22,873 nucleotides of DNA, taken from positions 1 to 22,873 of the forward strand of contig JAUYDD010000015.1 in assembly GCA_030704765.1 (NCBI GenBank). The letters run 5' to 3'. The notes below the pieces were generated by a model. That model made no database searches and was not told where the DNA came from. It was given only the letters and a program-made list of their open reading frames with translations. Numbering within the stretch: position 1 is the first letter of the stretch; every line of letters starts with the position of its first letter. This stretch comes from Nanobdellota archaeon. Its GTDB lineage: Archaea; Nanobdellota; Nanobdellia; Pacearchaeales; GW2011-AR1. Below, in pieces: positions 14,651 to 22,866 of the stretch. A program made the position numbers and the translations under genes.

Positions 14651-17600
14651 TTATTTTAATGTAATAATAGTAAAATTATCATAATCAAAATGTGCAACCC
14701 CATTATGTCCTGTTCTTACTCCAATATACAATTCATTATAACTTGTTAAATCATGTCTGCTTATTGATGTAGGAGAATCTCCTATTTGCAAAGGAATGCC
14801 ATTTGGATTACTTATTATTTGGTCTATAAATCCATCTCCAAAAACCATTTTAACATGATAAGGAGTAGTAGAAGGAATACCAGTAAATTCTGAATTCATA
14901 TTTCCAACAATTCCCATTCTATTCCTGTCAGCTAATAACATACTTATTCTATTTCCTGTTCCGCTATTGTAAATTATATCATACTCAAATGTTTCGCCAG
15001 CAGAAAATTTATGTGTAGGAACTAAAAAAGTGCCTGCATTTCCTAAAGTATTTTGCTTTGTATGAAATACTCCATTTTCTACTCCATATTCTTCTGTAAA
15101 TGGCCATCCTTCATAATCTTGTCTTACTTCCCATTTCTGAGTATTCAAAGTTCCTGAACTAAAGTCATCATATAAAATAAGTTCTTGAGATGAATTTCCA
15201 CCACCACCGCCCCCTCCTCCAGTAGGAACTTCTCCAATACACTGCTTATATCCTTCTTTATTAAACATATTTGTTAAAAAGCACCAGATTTTTCTTAATA
15301 TTCCTGTTTGCTCTTTTATTTCTTTGCTTAAGCTTATGCATTTTCCATCACTGCATTGATTGGACTTGCATTCAAAATTGTTTTGGCATTCTAATTCAAG
15401 CTCTTTTTGTGAATATAATGCTCCATCAATATCGCAATAATAATTATTGTTTAATAAAGAAGAATTTGATGAAGATTCTCCACCACCTCCGCCCCCACCT
15501 TCACCTTTAACAGGAGTGTTATCTAATTTAACTCTAAATCCATAAGGAATGCATCTTGAAATATCTTCTGGATATTTTTTAGGAGTCATGCATCCAGAGC
15601 AGATTCCAGGCTGGCATGTCATTTCTAGGATGATATTAGGTTTACCACAATAATTATCTATACAGGTTTTTATCTGTTTTCCATATTCAGGGCAAACAAC
15701 AGGTGAAATTTCACATTCCCAATTTGCAATGCAAGTAGGTATTGTTAAGTCACTTGGATATAATTCAAAATATTGTTCATTAATAATCCTGAAAAGAGAA
15801 TCTAAATCATAATAATCTAAAGAAACTAAATCTTTTTTAGGAATTCCAGAAAGTGCATTAATAAATTCCTGAATACTAATATTTTGCTGTTGTGATTGAA
15901 AACTACCAATAGAGCCTAGTATAATATTAGTTCCTGATTTCCATAATACAAAAGATACGCCATCGTTTAATCCCTTAAGAACATAGATTTTATTTCCATT
16001 AACATCCTGGGTTGAAGAAAGCATTCCTTGTATGTCATCTAATAATCTTTCTAAAAGAATCTGGCTTTCATTTTCACTATTAAACTTTGCAACCTGAAAC
16101 TTGTACATTTTATCATAAGTTTGTCTAGGATAATAATCAGCAGATAATTCTTCCTGGTTCTCATACATATGATAATATCCACTATAACTAACAGTATAAG
16201 CACTATCAGGATGTAAAACAAGATTTTTTGCAAAATAACCTTTTTCAACTACTTTTATTTTATTAAAACTAATTGTTCCCTTTAGATTATAAATTCCTAA
16301 TTCATCTAAACGAGAATATTTTCCACTATAATAAAATTCACATGCTATTTGGTTTTCAATTCTTTCATAACAATATGGATCTCTTGGATATAAATAAACA
16401 GATACTGATTCTTTTGCTCCACTTGGTTTGATTATATCTATAGATGTTGTATTAGGAACAAGATTAATTTGTTTTTCATCAACACTTATATAATACCCAA
16501 TTTCAACACTTTTTTCTTGCTCAACTAGATTAGGATATGAAGAAACATAATCATGTAAAATCAAGAAATCACCTTCACAATAAAATGTATCAATTTCATT
16601 TTCAGGAAGCCAGGTTATATTAACATATTTTCCAGAACTATCAACAGATATAGTGTAATTATATCCTCCGAACATATTAACTCCTTTTCTTATAAATGTA
16701 CCTGTAGTGTTCATCAAGATTATGGTTTGTCTCTCACCTGTCAACACATATGTGAATTCAACTGTACCTGATGTATCATAAGGGTCTGTGTTAATCATAG
16801 AAACCTCTAAAATAACACCCCCATTTTTATTATAAATCACCATATAATTACCTTCTTTTGTATTTCCTCCTTCTTTTAATGTAATATTTCTTCCTATAGT
16901 TTGCATATCTCTTATTCTAAGTTTAACCTCATTACTTAAATCAGGGCATCTGTTTACTTCTTTTAGAGGAGTTTCACCTATACACATACCATCTTTACAT
17001 TCTTTTGGGCATTGTTCTGTACCTGTTTCCAATAAGTTATTTTTACAATATCCTTCTAAAACATAATTTTCATTGAAGCAGTAATCTATAAAGATTTCAA
17101 ATACTCCTTGTCTCATTCCAGAAGTAGTACCTTTTATTTTAGTGTTAATTCCATCATCACTATCAGTGCAATTTTGACTAGTAATATTTTTACATCTTCC
17201 AAAAAGACATTTGCAATTATAATTTGTCTTCAAAACATCATTATCTTCACAATAATATTCTGTTAATAAAGTAGAATTATAACATCTATCCCAATGTCCA
17301 CTATCGTTAATACTTCCTTGTGTAAATCCCTTGATATAATAGTTCTTCCCACCATCGCTATCTGTGCAACTAGGTACTGTGACTTCTCCTAAGTCTGATT
17401 TCCATTTTTTTAAATAAGCTCTTGCTATAGAATCCATCTTAGAGTCACTATAATTGACATCATTTAAATAAACATTTCCAACTAAAATCAATTTAGATTC
17501 ATTGCTCCATATAGCCCATAATACTACATCATTATACAATACATATAGATTATTTCCTTCAAACTGTTCTTTAGAATAGTTTACTAGATTTCCTATACTT

Positions 17601-18406
17601 TTTAATAAACTAACTATTTGTTCATCTGTTACTTTATTTGAATATATCTGAACATATGCTGCAAAATTATCTGTGTATTCAGAGTAATATCCTTCTAAAA
17701 GTGTGTTTCCTGTAAGAGGTATAGCTTTATTATATAAGCTCATCCTAAAAATAAGATCACTAATATCATTTTCAACCATATATTTAGAGCCATTACCTTC
17801 ACTTAAAATCTGATATCCTGTTATGCTTTTTTTAGGATTGATATTTATTGCATTTCCAGTTATAGAAAAAACCTTATTAGTCCTACTTATAGTTTTTCTT
17901 GGAATATTTGATGTTGAAGCAGGATTGCTAGAACTGCCATCACTATGTAAAGCTTTAATTGATAAAGATTTAGGAGCACCAGATCCTTGGCTATAATCAA
18001 AATCATAAGTTTTTGTCTCTCCATTTTTTAAATCATTAGCAGGAGCATTTGTAAATATATATTTATTTAAAGAATCCATAATACTTGCAGATAAGAAATT
18101 TATGGTTTTTGTTCCAGAAGTTCTTTTTACTTCAGCATGAATCAGTTTTGTTAACCAATATCCTGTAAAATACGCATTTGGTATAGTCAAGGTTGTTGTA
18201 TCTCCATAAATATTTTCAGCAGCACCAGGGCTTGTTGTATATAATTCACCTGTCTTATCTTGTATAGATTCTTTGTTACTGCCAAATATGTTTTTGATAA
18301 AATCAGAGAACCATCCAGCTGAAACAAAGTTAATAGAAAGAATTAAAATAATTATTGATATAAATATTATAGCAAGATATTTCCTTCCAACACACCTTTT
18401 TTTCAT
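14651..18406 (-). CDS. Large secreted mosaic surface protein with C-terminal lectin-like domain
   Basis: About 1251 residues from ATG 18406; an ATG at 18427 lies inside the TATA box. Numbering here is from 18427. The signal peptide ends near Ala37 (NFVSA/GW). An alpha/beta module appears twice (about 240-345 and 745-865), sharing an LYVL...LW...LILVG core. Two tandem CTDSD-type cysteine modules lie at about 354-413 and 420-482. A W-x-C...C-x-x-x-G-x-Q module with several cysteines follows at 900-946. Two polyglycine linkers (about 975-983 and 1070-1077) flank a CSDG-type cysteine module. The last 175 residues (from about 1085, YDDFSSGTLN) resemble a concanavalin/LamG-type beta-sandwich. Sequons are frequent. 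Probably an adhesin or S-layer-associated protein that binds glycans; first gene of the operon with the peptidase. Confidence 0.82.
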   Translation of the reverse strand: MKKRCVGRKYLAIIFISIIILILSINFVSAGWFSDFIKNIFGSNKESIQDKTGELYTTSPGAAENIYGDTTTLTIPNAYFTGYWLTKLIHAEVKRTSGTKTINFLSASIMDSLNKYIFTNAPANDLKNGETKTYDFDYSQGSGAPKSLSIKALHSDGSSSNPASTSNIPRKTISRTNKVFSITGNAININPKKSITGYQILSEGNGSKYMVENDISDLIFRMSLYNKAIPLTGNTLLEGYYSEYTDNFAAYVQIYSNKVTDEQIVSLLKSIGNLVNYSKEQFEGNNLYVLYNDVVLWAIWSNESKLILVGNVYLNDVNYSDSKMDSIARAYLKKWKSDLGEVTVPSCTDSDGGKNYYIKGFTQGSINDSGHWDRCYNSTLLTEYYCEDNDVLKTNYNCKCLFGRCKNITSQNCTDSDDGINTKIKGTTSGMRQGVFEIFIDYCFNENYVLEGYCKNNLLETGTEQCPKECKDGMCIGETPLKEVNRCPDLSNEVKLRIRDMQTIGRNITLKEGGNTKEGNYMVIYNKNGGVILEVSMINTDPYDTSGTVEFTYVLTGERQTIILMNTTGTFIRKGVNMFGGYNYTISVDSSGKYVNITWLPENEIDTFYCEGDFLILHDYVSSYPNLVEQEKSVEIGYYISVDEKQINLVPNTTSIDIIKPSGAKESVSVYLYPRDPYCYERIENQIACEFYYSGKYSRLDELGIYNLKGTISFNKIKVVEKGYFAKNLVLHPDSAYTVSYSGYYHMYENQEELSADYYPRQTYDKMYKFQVAKFNSENESQILLERLLDDIQGMLSSTQDVNGNKIYVLKGLNDGVSFVLWKSGTNIILGSIGSFQSQQQNISIQEFINALSGIPKKDLVSLDYYDLDSLFRIINEQYFELYPSDLTIPTCIANWECEISPVVCPEYGKQIKTCIDNYCGKPNIILEMTCQPGICSGCMTPKKYPEDISRCIPYGFRVKLDNTPVKGEGGGGGGGESSSNSSLLNNNYYCDIDGALYSQKELELECQNNFECKSNQCSDGKCISLSKEIKEQTGILRKIWCFLTNMFNKEGYKQCIGEVPTGGGGGGGGNSSQELILYDDFSSGTLNTQKWEVRQDYEGWPFTEEYGVENGVFHTKQNTLGNAGTFLVPTHKFSAGETFEYDIIYNSGTGNRISMLLADRNRMGIVGNMNSEFTGIPSTTPYHVKMVFGDGFIDQIISNPNGIPLQIGDSPTSISRHDLTSYNELYIGVRTGHNGVAHFDYDNFTIITLK

Positions 18407-18424
18407 AATGTATATAAAAAACTC

Positions 18425-18440
18425 CAATATATAAATATTT
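18425..18440 (-). promoter_or_regulatory. TATA region of the secreted-protein operon
   Basis: The minus strand reads AAATATTTATATATTG here, centred about 26 bases before the ATG at 18406, as expected for a leaderless transcript. The stretch 18441-18564, between this box and pcn, holds no gene; a weak GATGTT/AACATC inverted repeat is the only structure seen. Confidence 0.5.
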
Positions 18441-18564
18441 ACATTTTGTTTTTAGAAAAACTGTAAACCTAAAAATGTTGATGATGTTGAAATAATACCT
18501 GTTAACATCTCTAATGAAAATAATTATTATAAAAAATCTTTTATATTTCCTAGATAGTTTAGTT

Positions 18565-19296
18565 TCAATCCTCTGATTCAACTCTTGGAGCTAGAATAAA
18601 TGAGAGCTCAATAAAGGGAGTCACAAAATCTAGTCTAAGAGGATAATCGTTTGAGAAATTTATCTTGACTTTGTCTGTAATCTTTGTTGCTTTAATCATT
18701 TTCTGCAGATATTCAAGAGAATATTTTGAATGCGCGCTTTCAGCTTGGATATTCAGTTCATCAGAGGAGAATTCTGATTTGAATGAGTTTAATGAGCCTT
18801 TTGCCTGTATCAAGAACTTGTTGGGTTCTGAAATGAACGAGCAGCTATCTGCAACAACAGAAGAGTCTTCAATTGTTTCAAGAAAATCAAGTGATGACAT
18901 CTCTATCTTGCTTGAAAACTCTAGATTGGGAATTTCTTTTTCTTCACCTTCAACATCTATCAAAGCCAGGTTGAATTCTCTTGTAACTTTATCTTTTATC
19001 TGCAATTTAAGTTCATTCTCTTCTTTTGTTATTACAAGGACGCTTCCAGCTTTTATTCTTCTTAAGACTGCTTTAAGGCTCTCAAGATTAACACCCAAGA
19101 CCTCTTTATTTTCCACATCTATTTCAGAAAACGCTGTATTTGGAAGTTTAAAAGAGACCATGGCAACATTAGCAGGGTCCAGCGCAATCAATGATAATCC
19201 ATCTTTACTAACTTTTAATCTTACTTCTAACACTAGTTCAGATATTATCCCTATTATTTCAGAGAATAATTTTGGATGGTCAAGTCTTAGTAACAT
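18565..19296 (-). CDS. pcn: DNA polymerase sliding clamp (PCNA)
   Basis: A 243-residue protein, the usual archaeal PCNA length. It forms the ring that holds replicative polymerase, ligase and flap nuclease on DNA. The sequence shows the typical start (LLRLDHPKLFSEII), the central ALDPANVAMV stretch, the domain linker in the middle and the C-terminal LAPRVE motif next to an acidic tail. The start at 19296 is chosen because GAGGTG lies 7 bases upstream. An in-frame ATG at 19311 overlaps that site, and one at 19395 adds a hydrophobic extension not seen in PCNA. It is divergent from the primase with 167 bases between them, so the two replication genes share a promoter region. Only one PCNA gene is visible, consistent with a homotrimer. 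Confidence 0.97.
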   Translation of the reverse strand: MLLRLDHPKLFSEIIGIISELVLEVRLKVSKDGLSLIALDPANVAMVSFKLPNTAFSEIDVENKEVLGVNLESLKAVLRRIKAGSVLVITKEENELKLQIKDKVTREFNLALIDVEGEEKEIPNLEFSSKIEMSSLDFLETIEDSSVVADSCSFISEPNKFLIQAKGSLNSFKSEFSSDELNIQAESAHSKYSLEYLQKMIKATKITDKVKINFSNDYPLRLDFVTPFIELSFILAPRVESED

Positions 19297-19303
19297 ATAA
19301 TTA

Positions 19304-19309
19304 CACCTC
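19304..19309 (-). promoter_or_regulatory. Strong Shine-Dalgarno site deciding the pcn start
   Basis: GAGGTG, complementary to the 3' end of 16S rRNA, with a 7-base spacer to ATG 19296. Most other genes in the window seem leaderless or directly coupled, so this site stands out. Confidence 0.7.
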
Positions 19310-19330
19310 ATTAGCAAATATTCCTTTTTG

Positions 19331-19338
19331 TTTTTAAA
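19331..19338 (-). promoter_or_regulatory. Probable TATA box of pcn
   Basis: The minus strand reads TTTAAAAA (TCTTTAAAAA over 19331-19340). Transcription would begin about 26 bases downstream, giving a leader of roughly 13 bases that includes the GAGGTG site. Confidence 0.45.
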
Positions 19339-19416
19339 GATTGTTATAGTCAAAACCACTATCTTCTTGCAAAAATAAAAATATCTTTTCAGCATTTAAT
19401 AGTAACAAGACAAGTA

Positions 19417-19424
19417 TTATAAAA
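19417..19424 (+). promoter_or_regulatory. Probable TATA box of the primase gene
   Basis: TTATAAAA, 40-47 bases before the primase ATG. A start site about 25 bases downstream gives a short leader carrying AGAGGA (19452-19457), a Shine-Dalgarno-like site 6 bases before the ATG. Confidence 0.45.
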
Positions 19425-19463
19425 TAGATAATTTTTCTATTTTCACCTTTAAGAGGATTAATA

Positions 19464-21047
19464 ATGGATACTGGTTATGATAATATAGAAAAAAAACAAG
19501 AAAGAAGCATAAAAGAGCAAAGGATACGGGAGATAACCTTAGCTTATTATTCTCAAGTTTCAGTAAGAAAAGCATTGTTGGATTTTTCTAAAAACAGGGA
19601 ATGCATACCAAGATATTTTGAAAGTTTTGGAAAACGCCCTGATAATTTTGAATATGAGAATGATATCCTGGAGCAAGTGAAAAAAGGAGCAACTTCATTT
19701 CATGCTTCTGAAGAACTCTGGAAAGATCCTTTAGAAATATCTCTTGATTTTTCTAGAAAAGATTTTGATGATTTAAGGATAGGTTGGGACCTCTTATTAG
19801 ATATAGATTCACCTTACCTAGAATATTCTAAGATCTATGCTGTATTATTGATAGAAGCATTAGAGCTCCATAGTATAAATAACATTGGAGTGAAATATTC
19901 AGGAAGTCGCGGTTTTCATATCATAGTTCCATGGAAAGCATTTCCAAAAAATATCTATAATCAAAAGACAAAAGACATGTTTCCAGAATGGCCAAGGATA
20001 ATATGCGAATATCTTGGTAATTTAATCCAGCCTAAATTAGCTGAGAAGATCCTGAAAGAAGACGGTATAAAAGACCTTGCAAAACTCACTGGTAAAAAAG
20101 AAGAAGACCTGTTTATAAGAGAATGTGCTTCATGTAAAAGGCCTGCTACAAAAAAATATCTTTTGACCTGGATATGCACTCATTGCAAAAACGAGATAAC
20201 AACTCTTGAAAGCATGTACAATAATAGGAGAAAACCTAGATGTCCTGATTGCAGGAAAGAACTTATAGAAAAATCTAGAAAAGAGATTTATTCATGTGAT
20301 TTCTGTAAAATAGATTCAAGGAAGAATCCTGAGTTATTTGAAAAAAAAGAAAGGTTTGCAATAGAAAAATTAATAGAGGCTGATTTAGTATTAGTAGCTC
20401 CAAGACATTTGTTCAGGATGCCTTATTCATTGCATGAAAAAACAGCACTAGCTTCAATTGTTATAGATAAATCTAAAATAAAAAATTTTCAAATGACTGA
20501 TGCTAAACCATTCAAGATAAAGCTCTTGCCTTATTATCCTGAAGCAAAAGAAGATGAAGCAAAAAGACTTTTATTGCAAGCATTGGATTGGAAAGAAGAG
20601 CAAGAAAGAAAAGGAAAAACAATAGATGAATCAAGGATGAAGAATAGACAAAGCACCAGTCTAGAGAAAGGTGATCTTAAAAAAGTAGTGATATCAAATC
20701 CGACTTCAGATATCTGTCCGCCTTGCATAAGATTATTGATTGATGGTATAAAACAAGATGGAAGAAAAAGAGCTTTATTTATCTTGATTAATTTTTTTAA
20801 GTCCTTGGGAGTTAATGACGAGGAACTAGAAAAAAGGATTTATACTTGGAATGAAAAAAATGCACTTCCATTGAAAAAAGGCTATGTAATGAGCCAATTG
20901 AACTGGTTTGAGAGAAATCCTCCTAAAATGCCTCCTAACTGCGTAAATCCCATGTACAAGAACCTTGGTATATGCAAACCTGATGACTTATGCAAGCAAA
21001 TAAAAAATCCTTTGACCTATGCAACTAAGAAATATTTTAAGAAATGA
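19464..21047 (+). CDS. priS: Single-chain archaeal DNA primase (PriS-PriL fusion)
   Basis: A 527-residue protein that makes replication primers. The PriS-type catalytic part has the N-terminal YYSQ...RE segment, metal-binding Asp113 and Asp115 (LLLDIDSPY), the SGSRGFH motif (146-152) and HLFRMPYSLHEKT (315-327). Between these lie four CxxC pairs (Cys221/224, 238/241, 260/263, 278/281), enough for two zinc sites. The C-terminal 110 residues match the PriL Fe-S domain: PPC (Cys421), then Cys493, Cys504 and Cys510, ending in the NPLTYA signature. The PriL N-terminal domain is missing. Such fused short primases are known from Nanoarchaeum and other small-genome archaea, where separate PriS and PriL are absent. 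It is divergent from pcn, and its Shine-Dalgarno site (AGAGGA) supports the start. Confidence 0.95.
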   Translation: MDTGYDNIEKKQERSIKEQRIREITLAYYSQVSVRKALLDFSKNRECIPRYFESFGKRPDNFEYENDILEQVKKGATSFHASEELWKDPLEISLDFSRKDFDDLRIGWDLLLDIDSPYLEYSKIYAVLLIEALELHSINNIGVKYSGSRGFHIIVPWKAFPKNIYNQKTKDMFPEWPRIICEYLGNLIQPKLAEKILKEDGIKDLAKLTGKKEEDLFIRECASCKRPATKKYLLTWICTHCKNEITTLESMYNNRRKPRCPDCRKELIEKSRKEIYSCDFCKIDSRKNPELFEKKERFAIEKLIEADLVLVAPRHLFRMPYSLHEKTALASIVIDKSKIKNFQMTDAKPFKIKLLPYYPEAKEDEAKRLLLQALDWKEEQERKGKTIDESRMKNRQSTSLEKGDLKKVVISNPTSDICPPCIRLLIDGIKQDGRKRALFILINFFKSLGVNDEELEKRIYTWNEKNALPLKKGYVMSQLNWFERNPPKMPPNCVNPMYKNLGICKPDDLCKQIKNPLTYATKKYFKK

Positions 21048-21076
21048 TTATATTTTCAAATAGTGGTTAATACCTC

Positions 21077-21247
21077 GTGGTCTTGCCACAATCGATTTGA
21101 AACCTTCAAAATCTTCAGATTTTGAATGGCCCAGAAAAACTTCTGAAAGTTTTTCTTGGAGACTAAAATTGCCGGTCGCGAAGCGAAAAAATTAGCAAAT
21201 ACCCCGACCCTCTGGGTCGGTTGGGATTGATAATTTTTAGGCAATTT
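21077..21247. repeat. Cluster of five palindromes between convergent genes (includes R3 copy 2)
   Basis: This 208-base intergenic region holds no plausible gene. In order: GTGG/CCAC hairpin (21077-21089); near loopless TTCAAAATCT/AGATTTTGAA palindrome (21105-21126); perfect 10-bp hairpin with CTGA loop (21133-21156), the R3 partner of 46-69; TCGC-GAA-GCGA mini-hairpin (21176-21186), containing the very stable GCGAAGC; and a long hairpin (21187-21238) with AAAAATTA/TAATTTTT at the base and CCGACCC-TCT-GGGTCGG at the tip. AAATTGCC (21166-21173) and GGCAATTT (21240-21247) enclose the last two. It may act as a bidirectional terminator for the primase and peptidase genes, but it is far more elaborate than needed. 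Confidence 0.65.
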
Positions 21248-21255
21248 CTTTATTT

Positions 21256-22452
21256 TTAATCCGGTAACAAGGCTACAAAACTATAACTTTTTATTTTTGA
21301 TAAATCTTGAACTTCTTTTAATTTAACTTTATTTATGCCATCTTCATATCCATAATAATTTTCAGCATTTCCTCCAATTTCCTCTTGCATAAGTTCAATC
21401 ATAGTAGAATCGCATTTCTCTTTATTCACTTGTTTTAGCCCTATCAAAGCCTCTTTAGCTTCATCAATTTCTTTTTGGTTGAGATCATTTAATTTTTTTA
21501 TCTCCTTCATTACAATCTCTCTTACATGATCTATTTTTTCCTTGACTGTTCCAACATAAATCACTTCATAAGAATAATACTTTGATTGTTCCAGACTAGT
21601 CTTAATGGCGTAACATAATCCCCTCTTTTCCCTTACTTCTTGAAAAAGTCTTGAACTCATGCCTCCACCAAGTATTGAATCGAATATCTCTGCAGCATAT
21701 CGATTTTTGTCATTAATCTTGGGCATATGAAAACCAATTACTTCGTGGGCCTGGTCTATACCTTTTCTTCTGTCTATTAGTTCGCCTGTTTTTTGTTTTA
21801 CAGGGATAAGCTCTATTTTCTTTGATTTTTTTGGAAATTTCTTAGCTTCTTCTAAGACTTCTTCCCAGGTAGTTTTTCCAACAACGGCAAATATCATGTT
21901 GTTAGTTGAATATGCTGAATTAAAGATATCTAAAACCTTATCTCTAGAAAGATTACTTACTGTTTCTAATGTACCAGCAATAGACATGTTAAAAGGTTTT
22001 TCATACAAGAGTTCTTTTAATTTCTCAATGACATAACTCGTGGGATTATCATGATACATTTTTATTTCTTCTAATATGACTTTTCTTTCACGTTCTAAAG
22101 CATCTTTTTCAAACAAAGGATTCAATATAAGATCTCTTGATATATCTGCTCCAAGAGAAAAATATTTACTTGGTAGTTTATTCCAAAAACATGTTATTTC
22201 TTCTCCTGTAAATGCATTCACTATCCCACCTTTGCTTTCTATCTCTTTTGGTATATCAACAACGTTTCTATTTTTAGTTCCCTTAAATACCAGGTGCTCT
22301 ATGAAATGAGATATGCCTTTTATATCTGAATTTTCATGTAAAGCGCCATAACATACTGAACTTGATACTGCTACTATTGGCATTTCTCTTTCTTCAAACA
22401 AGACAGTTATACCATTATCAAGTTTCTTTTTATAAAAATCAGGTTCGTTCAT
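21256..22452 (-). CDS. M16 family zinc peptidase (pitrilysin/processing-peptidase type)
   Basis: A 398-residue protein, about the length of single-subunit M16B peptidases. It has the inverted zinc site HFIEH (49-53) in SHFIEHLVFKGT, with the third zinc ligand expected at Glu129 in VILEEIKMYHDNP, 76 residues on. The C-terminal half has the family's substrate-binding region (GGGMSSRLFQEVREKRGLCY). No signal peptide, so probably cytoplasmic; M16 enzymes degrade or process peptides of moderate length inside a clam-shell chamber. It converges on the primase across the palindrome cluster. The start fits the typical opening (DNGITVLFEE soon after), and an AT-rich TTTATTAAAG on the plus strand (22481-22490) marks a promoter. 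Both catalytic and substrate-binding halves are in one chain, so it may act as a homodimer. Confidence 0.93.
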   Translation of the reverse strand: MNEPDFYKKKLDNGITVLFEEREMPIVAVSSSVCYGALHENSDIKGISHFIEHLVFKGTKNRNVVDIPKEIESKGGIVNAFTGEEITCFWNKLPSKYFSLGADISRDLILNPLFEKDALERERKVILEEIKMYHDNPTSYVIEKLKELLYEKPFNMSIAGTLETVSNLSRDKVLDIFNSAYSTNNMIFAVVGKTTWEEVLEEAKKFPKKSKKIELIPVKQKTGELIDRRKGIDQAHEVIGFHMPKINDKNRYAAEIFDSILGGGMSSRLFQEVREKRGLCYAIKTSLEQSKYYSYEVIYVGTVKEKIDHVREIVMKEIKKLNDLNQKEIDEAKEALIGLKQVNKEKCDSTMIELMQEEIGGNAENYYGYEDGINKVKLKEVQDLSKIKSYSFVALLPD

Positions 22453-22458
22453 TTTTTA

Positions 22459-22490
22459 CACTTAAGTGAAACAAAAATTCTTTATTAAAG
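22459..22490 (-). promoter_or_regulatory. Promoter region of the M16 gene with palindromic operator candidate
   Basis: The minus strand has CTTTAATAAA (22481-22490), centred about 33 bases before the ATG. A perfect 10-bp palindrome CACTTAAGTG (22459-22468) lies between this box and the start, a position where a repressor would interfere. From 22491 to 22611 I see no gene and only a weak AATGCC/GGCATT inverted repeat. Confidence 0.4.
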
Positions 22491-22611
22491 GTTTCTGTCT
22501 TGCTTCAGGATGAAATAATGCCCCATAAATAGGTTTTGTTTTGTGTTTGAATGCTTGTATGGCATTTCCAGAAGAACTGTAAACCTTGAATTTCTTGGAT
22601 GAAATTATATA

Positions 22612-22713
22612 ATCAAAAAAACAATGGGCCACCACACCCTAAAGGTTTTTTGCCACAGCTAAAAAATCGCCTGCTGGCGAGTGTGGTTTGATTGGCCCTT
22701 GTTTTTAGGATGC
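22612..22713 (+). repeat. Dispersed palindromic repeat R1, copy 2
   Basis: This copy is inverted relative to that at 72-140. It has the same termini (ATCAAAAAAACAATGGGCC and GGCCCTTGTTTTTAGGATGC). The centre keeps CCACAC/GTGTGG (22632-22637 with 22681-22686) but has gained about 36 bases, with an extra TCGCC-TGCT-GGCGA hairpin (22667-22680). A 29-codon open frame (22599-22688) runs through it and reads QKNNGPPHPKG, nearly the same peptide as the gene tail in copy 1. I do not call that a gene. Confidence 0.7.
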
Positions 22714-22744
22714 TCAGAAATTAAAACAAACTAACATCCACATG

Positions 22745-22787
22745 TCAAGAACCATGGAATAAATTCCATGGCGTGTTTGGTTCTTGA
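22745..22787. repeat. Nested, mutually exclusive palindromes
   Basis: TCAAGAACC (22745-22753) pairs with GGTTCTTGA (22779-22787). CCATGGAAT (22752-22760) pairs with ATTCCATGG (22763-22771) and shares two bases with the outer arm. It directly precedes R2 copy 2, just as another hairpin precedes R2 copy 1. Confidence 0.55.
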
Positions 22788-22790
22788 GCA

Positions 22791-22866
22791 CCCCCAAAAT
22801 TATTTTTGCTTTCTACATATTAATAATAAGTAAGGTACGCAAAAAATAATTTTGCTGGTCTTAAAA
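22791..22866 (+). repeat. Structured repeat R2, copy 2
   Basis: This copy matches 8116-8190: CCCCC, CAAAATTATTTTTG, CTTTCTA, a 22-base spacer unrelated apart from A/T richness, a complementary arm CAAAAAATAATTTTG with one extra A, then GGTCTTAAAA. The stem base that differs from copy 1 (C to A) is matched in the opposite arm (G to T). No gene follows before the window ends. Confidence 0.65.

Noticed and set aside
18470..18520. Box C/D small RNA (TGATGATG near 18479)
   Set aside because: The first base of the C box does not fit and no D box (CTGA) lies at a suitable distance.
18665..19300. Long open frame (211 codons) on the plus strand opposite pcn
   Set aside because: It is the antisense of a well-conserved PCNA gene, has no family resemblance and no promoter of its own.
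21056..21244. 62-codon minus-strand frame between the primase and M16 genes
   Set aside because: Its sequence is made of the palindromes in that interval and shows no protein-like features.
22599..22688. 29-codon frame across R1 copy 2
   Set aside because: It has a stop just upstream, no clear ribosome-binding site, and its peptide simply follows the repeat; kept only as an observation.
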